Positions 13,830 to 26,691 of a DNA stretch of 64,000 nucleotides are shown piece by piece. Under the pieces are notes generated by a model. It was not told the origin of the DNA. It worked only from the letters and a program-made list of their open reading frames with translations, and searched no databases. The stretch comes from Mangifera indica (lineage: Eukaryota; Streptophyta; Magnoliopsida; Sapindales; Anacardiaceae). Position numbers and translations under genes: made by a program. The DNA is taken from the NCBI RefSeq assembly GCF_011075055.1, contig NC_058153.1:6820001-6884000 (forward strand), read 5' to 3'. The first letter of the stretch is position 1. Every line of letters starts with the position of its first letter.

Positions 13830-16800
13830 AATTTGACTAGCATGATTGTCTCTATTCATGTTATAAGGTTGGGGATTAGCACTAAATATACAAAATGCCA
13901 CTTACCTTAAGGATGTCAAGCATTAAAAATCCCTATTCAAGCCTTGGGGTAACATCCTTATATGTTGTTGAGTGCCGATTGGTTCTAATTCTTAGGTACT
14001 TGTGATATGTAGCAATAACTAATGTCGGTTACATTCCAACATAATGTGCAAATCATCCTTGAGGATTTGACATGCAATATTCCTATACACCATCTGGTAC
14101 CATTCTCATTAAACAAACAAGCGAATAGAAATGCAAACTTCGTAACTCAACGAAACAACAATCATTCATTAATATATGATAACTTAACAAATGACCGCCT
14201 TTTCAAAAAGATACCACCATTAATCATGAGTAGAAAACACAATGCCTTGTTGTTCTTTTCTAAGTAAAGGGATAATTTTAAATTTCATTGATTTTACATT
14301 GCCTTGCGTGTTTATTCTTGTTTAAATTTCTTTTTTATCTCTTGTATTTTTCTCTTTCACCATATAAAAGGTATACAGATAAAGCCTTTAAGTGTGGCAA
14401 TAAAAATACATGGAGATAAAAAATTACATATTATTAAATTTGAGTGTAGATTCAAGAATATATGGTCCATAAATATACAAAAGACTACTTTTATGAGAGA
14501 ATAAAGTAACTTGGTCTATCAATAGAAAGACTAAGTAGCACACATCTTTGACAAGTCTTAAATTTCTTCTCTCTAAAGGAAGCCAATATGCTCAAAGCTA
14601 CAAAATCATAGGGAAAGCAGTAAATTCCTTATTCTTTAGCTCTTGCTTTAGCTCGGAGCAACTTTCTCAACAAAACCTTAGGAACCTTTTACTAAGACCA
14701 TAAAGGCAAGCAAGCAAGTTTCCAAGGGCAAGCCTATGACATGTTGACATTTCTATATGGAATCTCTATTGCAACGACCTAAACAAGGTATAATCTGTAA
14801 CACCTATAATTAGAATCACCTCAGTTCTCTTCTACAAGTGGAACACTTCTTACGAGTCCATAGACTTCCTTCATGTTAGACCATCACTTAATGTAACAGA
14901 AGAACAAATCCTATAAGCCAGCAAAATGTAAAGAAAAGGAAAGGTTCAATGTAACTTAAGCAAGAAAGGAAATTTCACAGAAAGATAAACATAATTCACT
15001 ATTGGGTTACCCTTACAGGAAAAACACAAGTCTAGAGAAAGGTCAAACATTTGAGAAAGCCTTATAAGCCATCTTAAGTGACTTTTTCACCCTCAATCTA
15101 ACTTTATATTTAATATGGCAAATATTTTTATTGTGCTCCCCATAGAGTATCGAGAAGAAGTTAAAACAAAGACTGAGATGGAAATGAATTCAAACATACT
15201 ACAAGACTGTGAAGATTCATAAAGGAACGAGGGCACACCCACATAAGGAAAACCATCATGGCAAACGACATCCTCATCCAACCAAAAGAGGTGCGTAATA
15301 ACATTAAATACAATAGTAGACAAACATGAATCACCTACCAACAAACATTAAAAGTCACCATAAAATCACTTATTATCTCTTTCTCTTCCATGGAGGGTTT
15401 AGACTTCAAACTTCCTTCCTCCATTAGAATCAAAAGAAAAAAGATAATGATAACTTGCAAGAGATTTGCAAATGGAAGAAAACTTTATAAGAAATATGCA
15501 ATCCCAGTCTCTTCTTGTATAATTGAGAAGAAAAGAAACAAAAGAGGAGTTCTTCTTGACTATTCAATGTACTCATGAACATGTCACTCATCCCATGATG
15601 TTAATAATACATATTCAGTCATATCCTACAAGGAAAGTGTAACACCTATACGTATGAATAAGGTTATATCCATCTTTTCTCAATTATTTGAGGTTATTAT
15701 TGATTATAGTATAAGATAAGAAATTGGTTGTGTTAAGTTTGAAATTTTATGTTATTGAACGATCGTGTATAAAAAGTGTACGCTTATTCATGAAATGCCA
15801 AGTGGATTGGGTGGATAACATGTCACACCGTATATTTTAAATATATGAATGACTGTGAATCAGATGAATGCATATTCATGCATTTATAGTTGGAAAAAAA
15901 ATTATAAAAGAGGCACGTATCTGTTTGGCTCGACATTTTCATTATATACAAAATATACCAAAATTGTTATGTGTGCATCCATGTTACATAAAAGAGTTCT
16001 GGTGGCTAAGGTCCTTTTCAGACAAAGTAAGTTATTTTTGATAATGAACTTGATGACTTGGAATCATGGTAAGAGATGTATTATGAATTTTAGTACCTTA
16101 CGTCATGGTTGCATAAGAGTTTTAGTTTATAAACCTTTAATTTCTAGCATGATCTAATGTAGTTGGTATGTGCTAAAGGATGTGAGAATCATTTTATGGT
16201 AAATGTTTGCTAGAATCAAATTATGTGGTTATAGGATATAAGATATCTAATACAAGAATAAAATGTCTATTGATGTATTTGATTTACTAAATAGAGGCTA
16301 AATTGTGGTTATATGTGTGATTCATGGAATATGAATGATAATAGTTATATTATAATGACTATTTGATTATTATGCAGTGTGAGGAACTCTTGTATCTTGA
16401 TTTATATATATTGGGATGTTTTTGTGCAAATCTTAATCTAAGGACATTTTAAAGACCATAGGTATTGATTTGATGTTGTGGTGTGAAAATCCAACAAGAA
16501 TAATCGAAATAATTTGTTTCATACGCATAGGAACGATCATTCCAAGGACAAGAACAATTATGATAGATGTAAACTGTAACATTCATAAGTAAACCCAAGA
16601 TAGGGTTGGATAAGAAGAGCTCAAATGTGAACATGAGATAAATGAATATGAACCCAAATATGAGCTAGAGAATAGTAGGAAAAATGAACTCGAGTTTGAA
16701 TCTGATTAGAGGTCTTGCTTTATGGCTTACATTATTAAAGAATATTGAAAAGAATGACATCGTTTAAGAAAATCAAGTCGAACATATTGTGCAAACCCAA

Positions 16801-18186
16801 GTCGAGTTTTGCATGTCCACACAAACCTGAGCTAAACACAAACTCTTAAATTGCTAAATGAGTTGAACATGAACTGGTGTTTCTCATGTTTGGTGAGCTC
16901 GAGTTGAAAACAAACTTTACTTTGTTTGGGTTTGGTTTAACTCAATTTTAGTCTAACCCAGTCATTTCAATCTTTTTATCTTTGTATTTAATTATGATTA
17001 ATGATGACCTTTTAGTAGAAACAGTCGTGCATCATAACTTTAATGCCCGTTCAGGCCCTGGAAGGGTAGTAAAGCCATTTCATGTTAGGTAGGTCAAAAT
17101 GGCTAAGTGAAGGAAAGACACACGCTTATGTGTGCAATAGCACACAATCGTATAGTATAGGACACACACCTATGTGTGGCTTTCGCAAAAGCGGACGCCC
17201 CTATTAGTATTAAAGAACAAGTCATGTATGAGGAATTAAATAAGAGGATGTAAGAATACAACACGCTTGTGTGCATATGGTATGAGGAACATGGGGATGT
17301 AAGGTTAAGACACACTTGTGTATACCAAGAAAATAAGAAAAAACTACTTTACCCTTAAGTTATATACGAAGGGAAGAGAAAATAAAAAGAATAAAGACGC
17401 TTCAACAAATCCAATTAAAATAGCTAGTCATAGTAAAGGTGTTCAACTAAGAGAAAAATGATACAGACCCTAATCGAGTCAAATCTAGGTCAAAAATAAG
17501 AAAAATTAATGAAAATGGCATACACTTAGATAGCTATCAATTGTATGTTAAATGATGAGAGATTTGAAAACAATAGGGCTATACGAGAGAGATACCTATG
17601 AGATACATCATGCACTTAACATCAAGGCACATTAGTCATGTAATTCAATTTAATTCAGCTAAGCATGACAAGGGATAATGATACTTTAATTAGTTCCTTA
17701 TGTGGTAAGTAGGATGCATCACATACATGTCTATGGTAGAGGTCATCAAAGGATGACATTTTAGTTAACAATCCAATAGCTATATGTGTTTTGGTAAAAG
17801 AGAAACTATAACTAGTTTTCCCCTGTTACTAAAACTAGATTGCTCGATAGTCTAATTAACATGTGTATAAGACACAATAGTTAATAGACATCCAAGATAT
17901 CGATTGCTTTCACTAAGGCATCATACATGCTAAGATTAGCTTAAGTTTTAGAAGACTATGTCAGGTGGTTTATGTTTTAGGGCATAATAGTGTCGAGAGT
18001 AGACGGATGGGCAAATGAGTAGGCTAGTAACCACAAAGAGATTTAGAAGTGAAATGTTAGTTTTAGTTTTATGTTTTATGCAAAGTTCTAATAGGTCATC
18101 TACTTATTGAGCGTTTTTTACTCATTCATTCCTTCTATATGGTTTTGCAGGTAAAGATAAGAAACGAGATATATAGGAGAGCCTAC
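13830..18186 (+). repeat. mosaic of degenerate LTR fragments, no gene
   Basis: TGTAACACC-type LTR starts occur at 15638 and 16575. A conserved-looking LTR phrase (CTTATTGAGCG...ACTCATTCATTCC...TTTTGCAG) is at 18100-18155, just before the hAT insertion. Between 16650 and 16970 there is another GAACTCGAGTTTGAA-rich MITE-like patch. Open frames around 14022-14504, 15390-15578 and 15849-16157 have no recognisable domain, and I do not call them genes. Confidence 0.35.
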
Positions 18187-18637
18187 GATCCAGTCAGAGA
18201 TGTCAATGGGCTAGGTTGGGCTAGCTCCGGCATGACCCATTAGGTTAATAGGTCAAGTCAAGCCCGAGGCCCAAATAGTAACAGGCCTTCGGGCTAGGCC
18301 AACCCATTAAAATATAAAGGCCTAAGGCTCGACCTATATAATAATGGGCTTTAATTAGGCCAGACTGAACTTTATTCGGATCGAGCTTTAATCAGGCCGA
18401 CCCGACCCATTTAATCAATATTTTTAAAAAAAATTTAAACACAAATTATTTTTTAATTATTAAAACCGAGGACAATATCTTGAATATTTTATTTATAATC
18501 TTTCACTTGTGGCGGAGGAATATCATGGTTATATGATGAAAAATATTATAAATTGATAGTATTGTACAAATAAATTAATTTACATACTGTATAAATTACA
18601 AAACATAAATAAAATATATCTATTATATAACATTTAT

Positions 18638-20892
18638 TTACTCACCTTTTACAGCCAAATCTCTGAATTCTTCAAAGACATCTTCTGCCGCACGATTCTA
18701 TAATTTGAAATCAGCTTTGACCTAATCTTTCATGCACATTAACACTTAGACCATATTTGAATGTAAATTGGATCGTCTATCATCTAGCACGCATCCACTT
18801 GCACTAAAAGTAGATTTCGATGCTACAGTTGATACCGGAGGTGTTAGTAGATCTCGGGCCATGACTGCAAACATAAGAAAAGTTTTTGCCTTGTCTTTTC
18901 ACCATGCCAAAACATATAGTTTTTCCCCATTATATCTTTAAACAATTTCAAGATAATGGTCAATATTTATATAATTATAAAATTGACTATAATTTGTACT
19001 TTGACTAGCAATTTGTTTACCTTTGCGCAACAAAGACCATATGCGTGACTTTTTTTTACCTAAACTACCAGAACTTACCTTTGGTACAGAACTTTGTCCG
19101 GTTTTTCCATATTTTTGTTCATAAATACTATACATATCAAGTAAAAAATCTTGAACATATTCAAAAGAATTTACATTGCTATTAATTGACAAATTTTCAT
19201 TAATAATATCAAATAAATTTTGTAATCCATTAGTTTTTGCCCTAGGATCTAAAATAGTAACTATAGAATAAAGTAAAAGAATTTCACTCCAATATTTTTT
19301 AAATTTTTGTTCCATTTACATACATATATTTTGAAAAGTATAATGAAATGATACCTATTTTCTTTAAAAATATTACTTATTTCTACCATACTATATATTA
19401 TAGAACAAGTTGTTGGATAATACACACCTGACAATGATCTGTGGTTGTCTTCAATGACTTTAACAACTTCATTAAAGCCATAGTTATTTCCTAATCTTTA
19501 TCTGTCAAAAAAATAAGATCTTACGAATCTTTTGGTTAGGTATTGAAATATCATGTTATAGGAACTTTATACCCTTCACATGCTTTTAATATGAGATATG
19601 TTGAATTCCACTTAGTTTTAATATCTATTTTTTATTTTTTTTCCTTCTTAACCCCATTAATCTACATAATTGATGATATACTTGTACCTATGATAGGGAT
19701 GATAAAATGTATGCAATGACATGTCTAATTACTGTTAAATATTTTTTTGCCAAGCTCAAGCCTTCTTGAGCGATTAAATTAATAATAAGACATGCATATC
19801 TAACATGAAATAATTTTTCATTAAATGAAGAAGATAAATGATTATACATATATTCAATAACTTTATCATTATTTTTAGCATTATCAAAAGTAATTGAAAA
19901 AATATAATTATTATTTTTAGCATATCTAACATGAAATAATTTTTCATTAAATGAAGGAGATAAATGATTATACATATATTCAATAACTTTATCATTATTT
20001 TTAGCATTATCAAAAGTAATTGAAAAAATATAATTATTAATTTTATATTCCTCAAAAATATTTGCTAGTGCATGATAAATTGTAAGACCATCATGCAGTA
20101 TTCTAAATTTCTAAATGCAATAATTTTTTTGCATAATTGTCAATCAGAATTAATATAATAGGTAGTTGCACAAAGATACCCTATATGTTGATTTGTAGCA
20201 GTCTATAAATTAGAAGTTATTGAAATAACACCATTAAAATTACTTAATTCTCTAATAATTTTTATTTTCATTAATTCATAATTTCTCAATATATCTGACC
20301 TAAGAGTTGACCTAAGAATTCTTCTAAATGCTGGTTGAATACTATTTTGCATCATCCATTCTAAAATTTTATCTTTTGCATAACTAAAAGGTTGATCAGA
20401 AGCAACTACGTACCTGGCCATGTAATCTCACATCTTCATTTGATCATATGTAAAAGTAGACATTTCTCCCATATGTTTGAAACCGCTTGAAGCTCCTACT
20501 GAAGTGGCACCTGAACCAACGGATCGCAATCTAGTGAATGCAATTTGTTTTTGTTCTTTAAGTTCACGTGAAATTTTTTTACAGTAATCAGTAACATGTC
20601 AGCGAAGATGTCCCGTTCCACTTGTACTTGCACATGTTAAACAAGAACCATAATGTTTACATATTACTCGATGAATTAATTTTTCGTCTATTGTTTCCTC
20701 TATTTTATCGAAGTGCTCCTATACTATTGACGTTTGTTTTCTTTTTCTCTCTGTTGAATAATGCAAACTTGTACCTGTACCACTTTCACCCATTGGTGCT
20801 CCACCTATTCCACCTTGTGTATCATCAATAATATCATCAGCACCAGCATGATAATATTCAAATGGATTGAATTCATTTGACATTGGATCCAT
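18638..20892 (-). pseudogene. hAT-family transposase with BED zinc finger, degenerate
   Basis: When intact this enzyme cuts and pastes hAT elements. Reading the - strand from the ATG at 20892, an acidic N-terminus is followed by a BED-type zinc finger (VICKH...CLTCASTSGTGHLR-H). One finger cysteine has become Tyr and an Arg codon has become a stop. Then comes the PFSYAKDKILEWMM segment (about 20340-20400), the VSITSNL region (around 20205-20230), and the YWSEILLLYSIVTILDPRAK block (about 19240-19290). At the C-terminus is the dimerisation region with MARDLLTPPVSTVASKSTFSA (about 18800-18865), ending at a TAA at 18638. Stops replace several Trp, Gln and Arg codons, for example after LAW and MCMKD. 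Order and span match a full-length transposase, but it cannot be expressed as one protein. Confidence 0.85.
19795..20040 (-). repeat. 126-bp in-frame tandem duplication inside the hAT transposase
   Basis: The unit starting catatctaac at 19795 is repeated from 19921, a period of 126 bp or 42 codons. In protein terms each copy encodes a KVIEYMYNHLSxSFNEKLFHV segment. The copies are nearly identical, so the duplication is younger than much of the decay of the gene. Confidence 0.85.
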
Positions 20893-21443
20893 TTGTAATA
20901 TTTTGTAATGATAAAATAAAATGAGATTAAAAATATAATAAAATAGTTGAGATTGAGAGTTTGAGAGGTTGAGAAATTTGTTATTATAATTGAAAGTGAA
21001 AATGAAAAATTGAATAGGTTTTTATAGAAAAAAATAAATTAATTAAATTTTTTTTTAAAAAAAAAGTTAAGCAATGGCTACTAGCACCGGCCAATAGCTG
21101 TTGCCAATGGCTTTTGCCTGTTTCTACCACTTAGCAGAAGCAGATATCTACTTCTGCCACAAGGTAGCAGAAGCTGCTTCTACTGCCTTGTGACAGAATT
21201 TGCTTGTGCCAAGAAAAAAAAAAATTAAAAATTTTTATTTTTATATTATAAACAATATCGTGTCAGACTGGGTCAACCTATAGGTTTAATATTAAAGCCC
21301 TAAACCCGGCCCGAAGACCTATGGGCCTAGCCTGACACTCTATAGTGTCGAGCTAGGTTTTATTATGCCGGGGCTTTTTTTCGTGCTTCGTGTCGGGCCT
21401 TGCCTTCATTTGGCCCGACCCAATTGACGTGTTTAGATCCAGC

Positions 21444-22121
21444 TGAGTGATTACATAAAAGTGAGAGACAAAACCATTATTTTTAATTTATGACATTTTA
21501 TGTATTTGTTTTCAGTTAAAACTTTACAATTATATTTATGCACTTATGTTTAAGAGTTTGGATTTTAGACATAGCAATTATGAGATGTTTTTCAATATTT
21601 ATGACTAAAGTTATTACTTCACATTTTTGCTCGTAATTTTTATTTAAGCATTTGAATAAACAATCATGAATAATGTTCATCGGTTCATACTAATGTCTCG
21701 ACAACTTCTAAGGATGCATAAGGTATGTAATAGTATCAAGTCATTACAAATGAGTCTACATGTGAATTAGCACATGAAAGTAATATGAGATAAGGGTGGA
21801 AACGAGTTATGAGCTTGAGTTATATGTTTTAGTGGCTTGAGTGCATGCATATAGTTTTCATGAAAACATATCATAATATATTTGTTCATAAGACTAGATT
21901 TTTATGCATATTTTCTCTGTTTTAGGGTACAACCATGTTTTAGAATTAAGCTCATAAAACACATGGGTAATTAGAGATTCATTGTACATGTATGAAACCT
22001 AAACCCATAGGACACATGAGGACCTAGAACACTTGTGTTAGACATGTTCCATAGTTTTAGTTTTCAAATGCCTATGAAAACATGATTCCCATGACAATTT
22101 TCTTTAGATATGTTTTCATGA
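21444..22121 (+). repeat. LTR-like non-coding DNA between two transposons
   Basis: No gene seen. The sequence continues the style of the LTR fragments left of the hAT insertion (CATGAAAACAT and CATGTATGAAACC words). Confidence 0.3.
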
Positions 22122-22130
22122 AAGTTATTA

Positions 22131-22812
22131 GGCCAAAGGACTTATTCCGACCCAAAGTTTTGTAACCCTAAATTAATACTAATTAAGTATTAAAAACCCA
22201 AATACTCACTAGTGGGCTGTTAAAATTAACGAAACCAGTAAATGTTATCTATTTCCCCTTAGGTTTAAAAACTAACAATATTCCCTATACTTTGAAATGT
22301 TACATTTTTCCCTAGGGTTTTTTCTTTTCTTTTTTCCCTTTCCTAGTGCTATCATCAGTCAGCTTTCTCCCTCCTTTTTTCTTCTACTTTTTTGACATCA
22401 TCTAGAGATGAAGATGTTGTCTTTATCATTAGATGAAGATGACGTCTTCGTCATTGGATAAAGATGTCATCTTCTTTTGGAGAAGGCATTAGATTTTGGG
22501 AAGAAAAGGGAAATCGACTTGTGAAATAGTTGAAAAAAGGGAAGAAGAAAAGAAAAGAAAAACCTATAAAGGAAAACATAACATTTCAAAATTTAATCCA
22601 GGGGGAAATTGTTAGTTTTTTAAACCTATAAAGTAAATGGATAATATTATATTATTTTTAATATATTACTAGTAAAAAGACCATTTTGCCTATAAAACTT
22701 AACTAGTTTTGTTAATTTTAACCATCCATAAATAGGTGTTCAAGTTTTCAATACATAATAGTTATTAATTTAGGAATGTAAGAAACTTTAGGTGGGAATA
22801 AGTTCTTTGGCC
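22131..22812. mobile_element. Mutator-type MITE, 682 bp, perfect 9-bp TSD
   Basis: The ends GGCCAAAGGACTTATTCCG and, reversed, GGCCAAAGAACTTATTCCC start terminal inverted repeats that stay alignable for 70 bp or more. A perfect 9-bp duplication, aagttatta, flanks it (22122-22130 and 22813-22821), diagnostic of Mutator-like elements. The interior has pyrimidine-rich and GATGAAGATGTCGTC-like tracts and no transposase, so it is non-autonomous. The element at 38812-40620 has the same ends. Confidence 0.85.
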
Positions 22813-22821
22813 AAGTTATTA

Positions 22822-24540
22822 CGAGGGGATGCTTCTAAGAATCTCTTTACACACGTCTATAGTATATAATAGGTATAACACAACATTCCAATAAATGTGA
22901 GTAGGGAAAAAGGATTGCATAGTTATGCAACTTACAGGGCCAAGATGCTTAATCCTTATCTTAATTTAGACTGATCGACACAATGCAAAAGTTTTTAAGA
23001 AATGTTTTAAAAATAGAAAAGAAAAATGCTTTCACCACCAGTTTTATATGCATTACATATAGAATGTCATCACAATATGAGATTCAAAGTTACACATTAG
23101 ATGATTGAGTAAATGTCATCGAAGTTTGGGATTAAAGGTGTTCCTTCAATGACTAAAACAAGTTTAGAATTTCACGTCATTAAAGTTCAGAGTCCGAAGG
23201 TTTACTTCAAATGACCAAGTTCAAGTGAAATAAAAGTGTAAGCATGGAAATGGATAAGTTACATATGTGTAGGATTAAGTTCTACTTATTGAATGATTTG
23301 TCATTCACTTCCTTCTTTTTTATGTTTTGTAGCTAGCACGTGAGGATGATAGTTGCAGTGTGGAAGATGTCAACTTAAAGTCAAACATAAGGGCACATGA
23401 GTCTTTTGAGTTGATGTTATCTTTGAGATTATATATTCAAATTTTTTTTTATGTTATGTTTATTTGATTACATACATTTTTGTTGAAAATTTGTTATAAG
23501 ACATGTTTTGACATTTCTATTAGATTTTTAATAAGAAGGGCATTTTAGTCATTTACATGAAAGTTTAAATTCTACTTTTATTATTTAGTTTATCATGCTA
23601 TAGTAGTTAAGTGAAATAACACATATCTCTATCTGATAGTACTTTTGTGGAGAGGTATTATAGAAAGTGAAAAAATAAGATAGATACACTACTCAAAATG
23701 TATGGAACCATAATAATTTCAACTTGTATAGATCCAAAAGATATGATAATATTTTCACATAGTAGAGGATTCTCAAAGTTCTTAAAGTTATCTTCGTACT
23801 CCAAGAACTAAGGTTAATTATTGTGTGGTAAAAAACTCCTCTCCAAAGTCAATCTTCAAAGTGCGACCAAATGTGATGACCAATAAATTGTGGCTAAGCA
23901 ATGCTCCAACCTGAAGTTTGAAGCCCAATGACATCTTACCCGAACTATAAGCATCTCAATAAACAACCAACAACTAAACAACTTTCACTTTACAACTCGT
24001 GAAGTCAAGATTTCTCTTCAAATCAAGACCATATTTACACTCTAATTAGGAAGGGGATCCACTCAGGTTTTACAAAACTACATCCTTATAATGCTCATCC
24101 AACATGGCGTTAACTTTCTCCATAAACAAGATGTCATTGATATGTGCATAACTTCTCTCATTTGAATTCAAATTATGGATTAAGATCTTAATTCAAGGGA
24201 GTTTTAAACTTTTCCCTCCAAGAATTTTGTTTACAAACAAATATGATAGGGAGAGAAGGGGAGAGAGGAGAAAACAATATCAGTAGTCACTACATCCATA
24301 CATACCACATTGTAATATTCATTGTATTATATTGGTATTAGTAGCAGTACTATTGACATATACATACTGATTATCGAGTCAAACGACATAAAAACCTATA
24401 TTTCACATGTCCTATTATCTATTTCTACTTATCCTCTCACACATCGTACATGACTAATCTGAATCTTCTCATATTCTAATCATAACAATCGTAGTTTATT
24501 GTATGCAAAATTTTTAATTGCATACATCAATTGGTGATGA
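22822..24540. repeat. unidentified repeat-derived DNA, no gene
   Basis: The part near 23280-23345 repeats the LTR phrase (TACTTATTGAATGATTTGTCATTCA) seen at 18100. The 23700-24290 stretch has mildly coding-like codon runs on the - strand, including a short ILFMEKVNAMLDEHYKDVVL peptide near 24070-24140, but stops interrupt it and I recognise no family. Confidence 0.3.
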
Positions 24541-25110
24541 GAAATTACATTAATGGTGTGTTTGGTTTGTTAATATTTTATTATTAAAAATGAAAAATTA
24601 CTACAAAAATAGATTATTTAGAATATTATTGGGTATAAATTATTATTGTGTTTGATAAAAATTGATAAATATAAATAATTATTATTGGGTATAAATTATT
24701 ATTGTGTTTGATAAAAATTGATAAATATAAATAATTATTATATTTAAATGTCTGTAATAAAAAAATATTAAGATATTATTTTATTTAAATGTTTTTGAAT
24801 ATAATCATGTTACTTATTTTATTAATTATAAATGATGATATTATTCTTAAAAAATTGATATGTAAAGATAAAATAATAACCAAATCAAGATTATCATGAT
24901 AATTTTTTAATATCTAAGGTGAATATAATAATTAAATTAATTTTTATATTACTTGTTATATTATTATTAATTATAAAATATTATCAAAAATTTTATTACT
25001 AATGAATCAAATAAAATAATATTAATAAATATTTTTTATTTGATGAAACTAATATTAACATAATTTATTTAAAAAATTGGAGACAAAGAGATTAGGATAG
25101 ATATAACTAG
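24540..25110. repeat. very AT-rich MITE-like block with a 56-bp tandem duplication
   Basis: The block begins with GTGTGTTTGGTTTGTTAATATT, a motif common at ends of plant AT-rich MITEs. It is made almost only of AATTATTAT and ATAAATA words. A 56-bp unit containing GGGTATAAATTATTATTGTG occurs at 24631 and again at 24687. The edges are approximate. Confidence 0.5.
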
Positions 25111-26090
25111 ATACCATTTATCTTTTAATGTTATTTAGTAAATGCATTTAATAATATCATCGATTTGATTGATTGAACATATCGATGATGTTCTTAATAT
25201 AGATAAATATTTAAAATAAGTTTTTATAGGTAAATATATTTAATAACATCACTGCTCTGATTGATTAATCAAACCGGGTTTAATCCATATAAACTCTTGA
25301 TTGGGTTAAGGCCGGACCCAATTTTTAAAACCTTCCGTACAAATAAACAAGAGAAAAACGAGAGACTTTGAAACAAGTTAAATTTTCTTTCCTTTTAGAA
25401 GGACAGGTCAGGAAAACAGAACAAAAAAGACATAAAAAGAGAAAGTAGTGCATTTGCGGAGATTCATTTGCTCAACAAATATAATCTTTTGAAACGGCGC
25501 TGCTTAAAGAGATCTCATTACATGAATGAAGCCCGTTGCTTAATTTAACTGGGTAATTTTCTTTTTCCTTATCTTTTTGCTTATTATTATTATATTTTCC
25601 GTTTTACTCTCTATTATTTCTGCATTGATGTCGATTGCTTTTGTTTTTTATGTTTTTCAAGCTCATGCATTGATTAAATAGCGTTTCGGATGAATGGTTT
25701 GTTGTATTGACCGCAATTAAGATAGGAAGATATGAATAAGTGGGCATAAATAGGGAGAAATAGATTTGATAAGTGGTTATTGGTATTAAAGAAGATTTCC
25801 CAGATTTTTGTTGGCAATATTAGCCCTTTGCTTTTGTTGTTACTTTTCAAGATTGAATGAGCGTTAGGGTTCTACTTTCTTATTGAAAAAGATTGAGGAA
25901 ATGAAATTGGGGTCTGACTATGGTACTAGCCTAGGAAGCACAAAAATGCTCCATGGGGTGCGTTTCTACGTTTCAGAAATGTTCCATTTCCGAAACGTCC
26001 TGAAGCTAGTACACAACATTTTGGGCCATTTCGGAAATTTAAAAGAAATTCAAAATGCATTTCTTTAAAAGTTTTGTAAATCAATCCACA
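25111..26090 (+). promoter_or_regulatory. possible promoter and 5' leader region of the PHD gene
   Basis: The base composition changes from pure repeat to a mixed genic style around 25250-25560. A stretch ending at 25552 (TTAATTTAACTGGGTAATTTT) looks like a leader exon followed by a GGTAAT donor and a pyrimidine-rich intron start. There is no coding evidence here, and the assignment rests only on position and style. Confidence 0.25.
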
Positions 26091-26263
26091 GAACCTTCGA
26101 TAACATTCTCCCCTTCAATCTTTACATATGGACGAAGTTCTGCTGTAATGTGTTGAATTTGGTCAGCTGATGGCATTTGAGTTCCTCACTAATAAAATTC
26201 TTCCAACGTTCTTAATTGCTCTGAAGTTGGGTTCCACCTTGAACTCGCCACAACCAGCGGCAT
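26050..26263 (-). pseudogene. WUSCHEL-related homeobox (WOX) homeodomain fragment
   Basis: WOX proteins are plant-specific homeodomain transcription factors for stem-cell and organ patterning. On the - strand from the ATG at 26263, a peptide reads SSRWNPTSEQLRTLEEFY, then two stop codons (TAG TGA) where WOX proteins have two basic residues, then GTQMPSADQIQHITAEL and PYVKIEGENV. This is the first two-thirds of a WOX homeodomain. Helix III (VFYWFQNHKAR in the family) is visible only as shifted scraps around 26055-26095. With stops, no helix III and no C-terminal WUS box, it is a dead fragment. No acceptor or complete exon structure was found. The closest WOX subgroup cannot be decided by eye. 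Confidence 0.65.
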
Positions 26264-26691
26264 ATTGAACTCCCTCAACTTGTTTTCATATTCAAAAACA
26301 TATAAAAAGAGCAACGAGTTAACAAGAAACAAAGAAGGAAATGGCTAGTACTCACCAAGAAGATGATGACGACGACGATTCAAAGCAAAGATATTGGTGC
26401 CATGGATATGGTGTTTGCATGGCCTGGTAATGACAAGTTGGTGTTTTGGGATAGGGGAAAGTTTTTTGGTTTTCTTTTCTCTTGACAACAATTTGGGTTG
26501 CTTTACGAGAGAAATATCATCTTAAAGGCATGAGCCGAAAAAAAAAAAATCCCCATAGATTGCAGGTGCATTTTCTGATGGAAAATGGAGTGTTTGAATG
26601 GGAATTCAATTTGTTTTTTGGCAACAAAACATAATCTTGGATTATTGGTTGTTTTTCTACTTAATGTTTTTCTGAAAATGGTTTTCGAAAG
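26264..26691. other. spacer between two gene fragments
   Basis: A 29-codon open frame on the + strand starts at 26341 (MASTHQEDDDDDDSKQRYW...) and ends at a TAA in 26428-26430. It has an acidic run and no known domain, and I do not call it a gene. The rest has intron-like composition. Confidence 0.3.

Larger units (their letters stand above)
18195..21435 (-). mobile_element. full-length decayed hAT transposon, 3241 bp
   Basis: The termini are CAGAGATGTCAATGGG on the left and TAAACACGTCAATTGGG on the right (reverse complement), the usual imperfect plant hAT ends. The element is flanked by 8-bp duplications gatccagt (18187-18194) and gatccagc (21436-21443), which match at 7 of 8 positions. It encloses a transposase relic on the - strand (18638-20892). 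Its GC-rich ends (GGGCTAGG, GGCCCGACC) stand out from the AT-rich surroundings. Two smaller relatives lie at 48456-49422 and 55059-55455. It appears to have landed in an LTR-derived sequence. Confidence 0.85.

Noticed and set aside
15849..16157. 102-codon frame on the + strand
   Set aside because: No domain, located among degenerate LTR fragments, and no splice or codon-use support.
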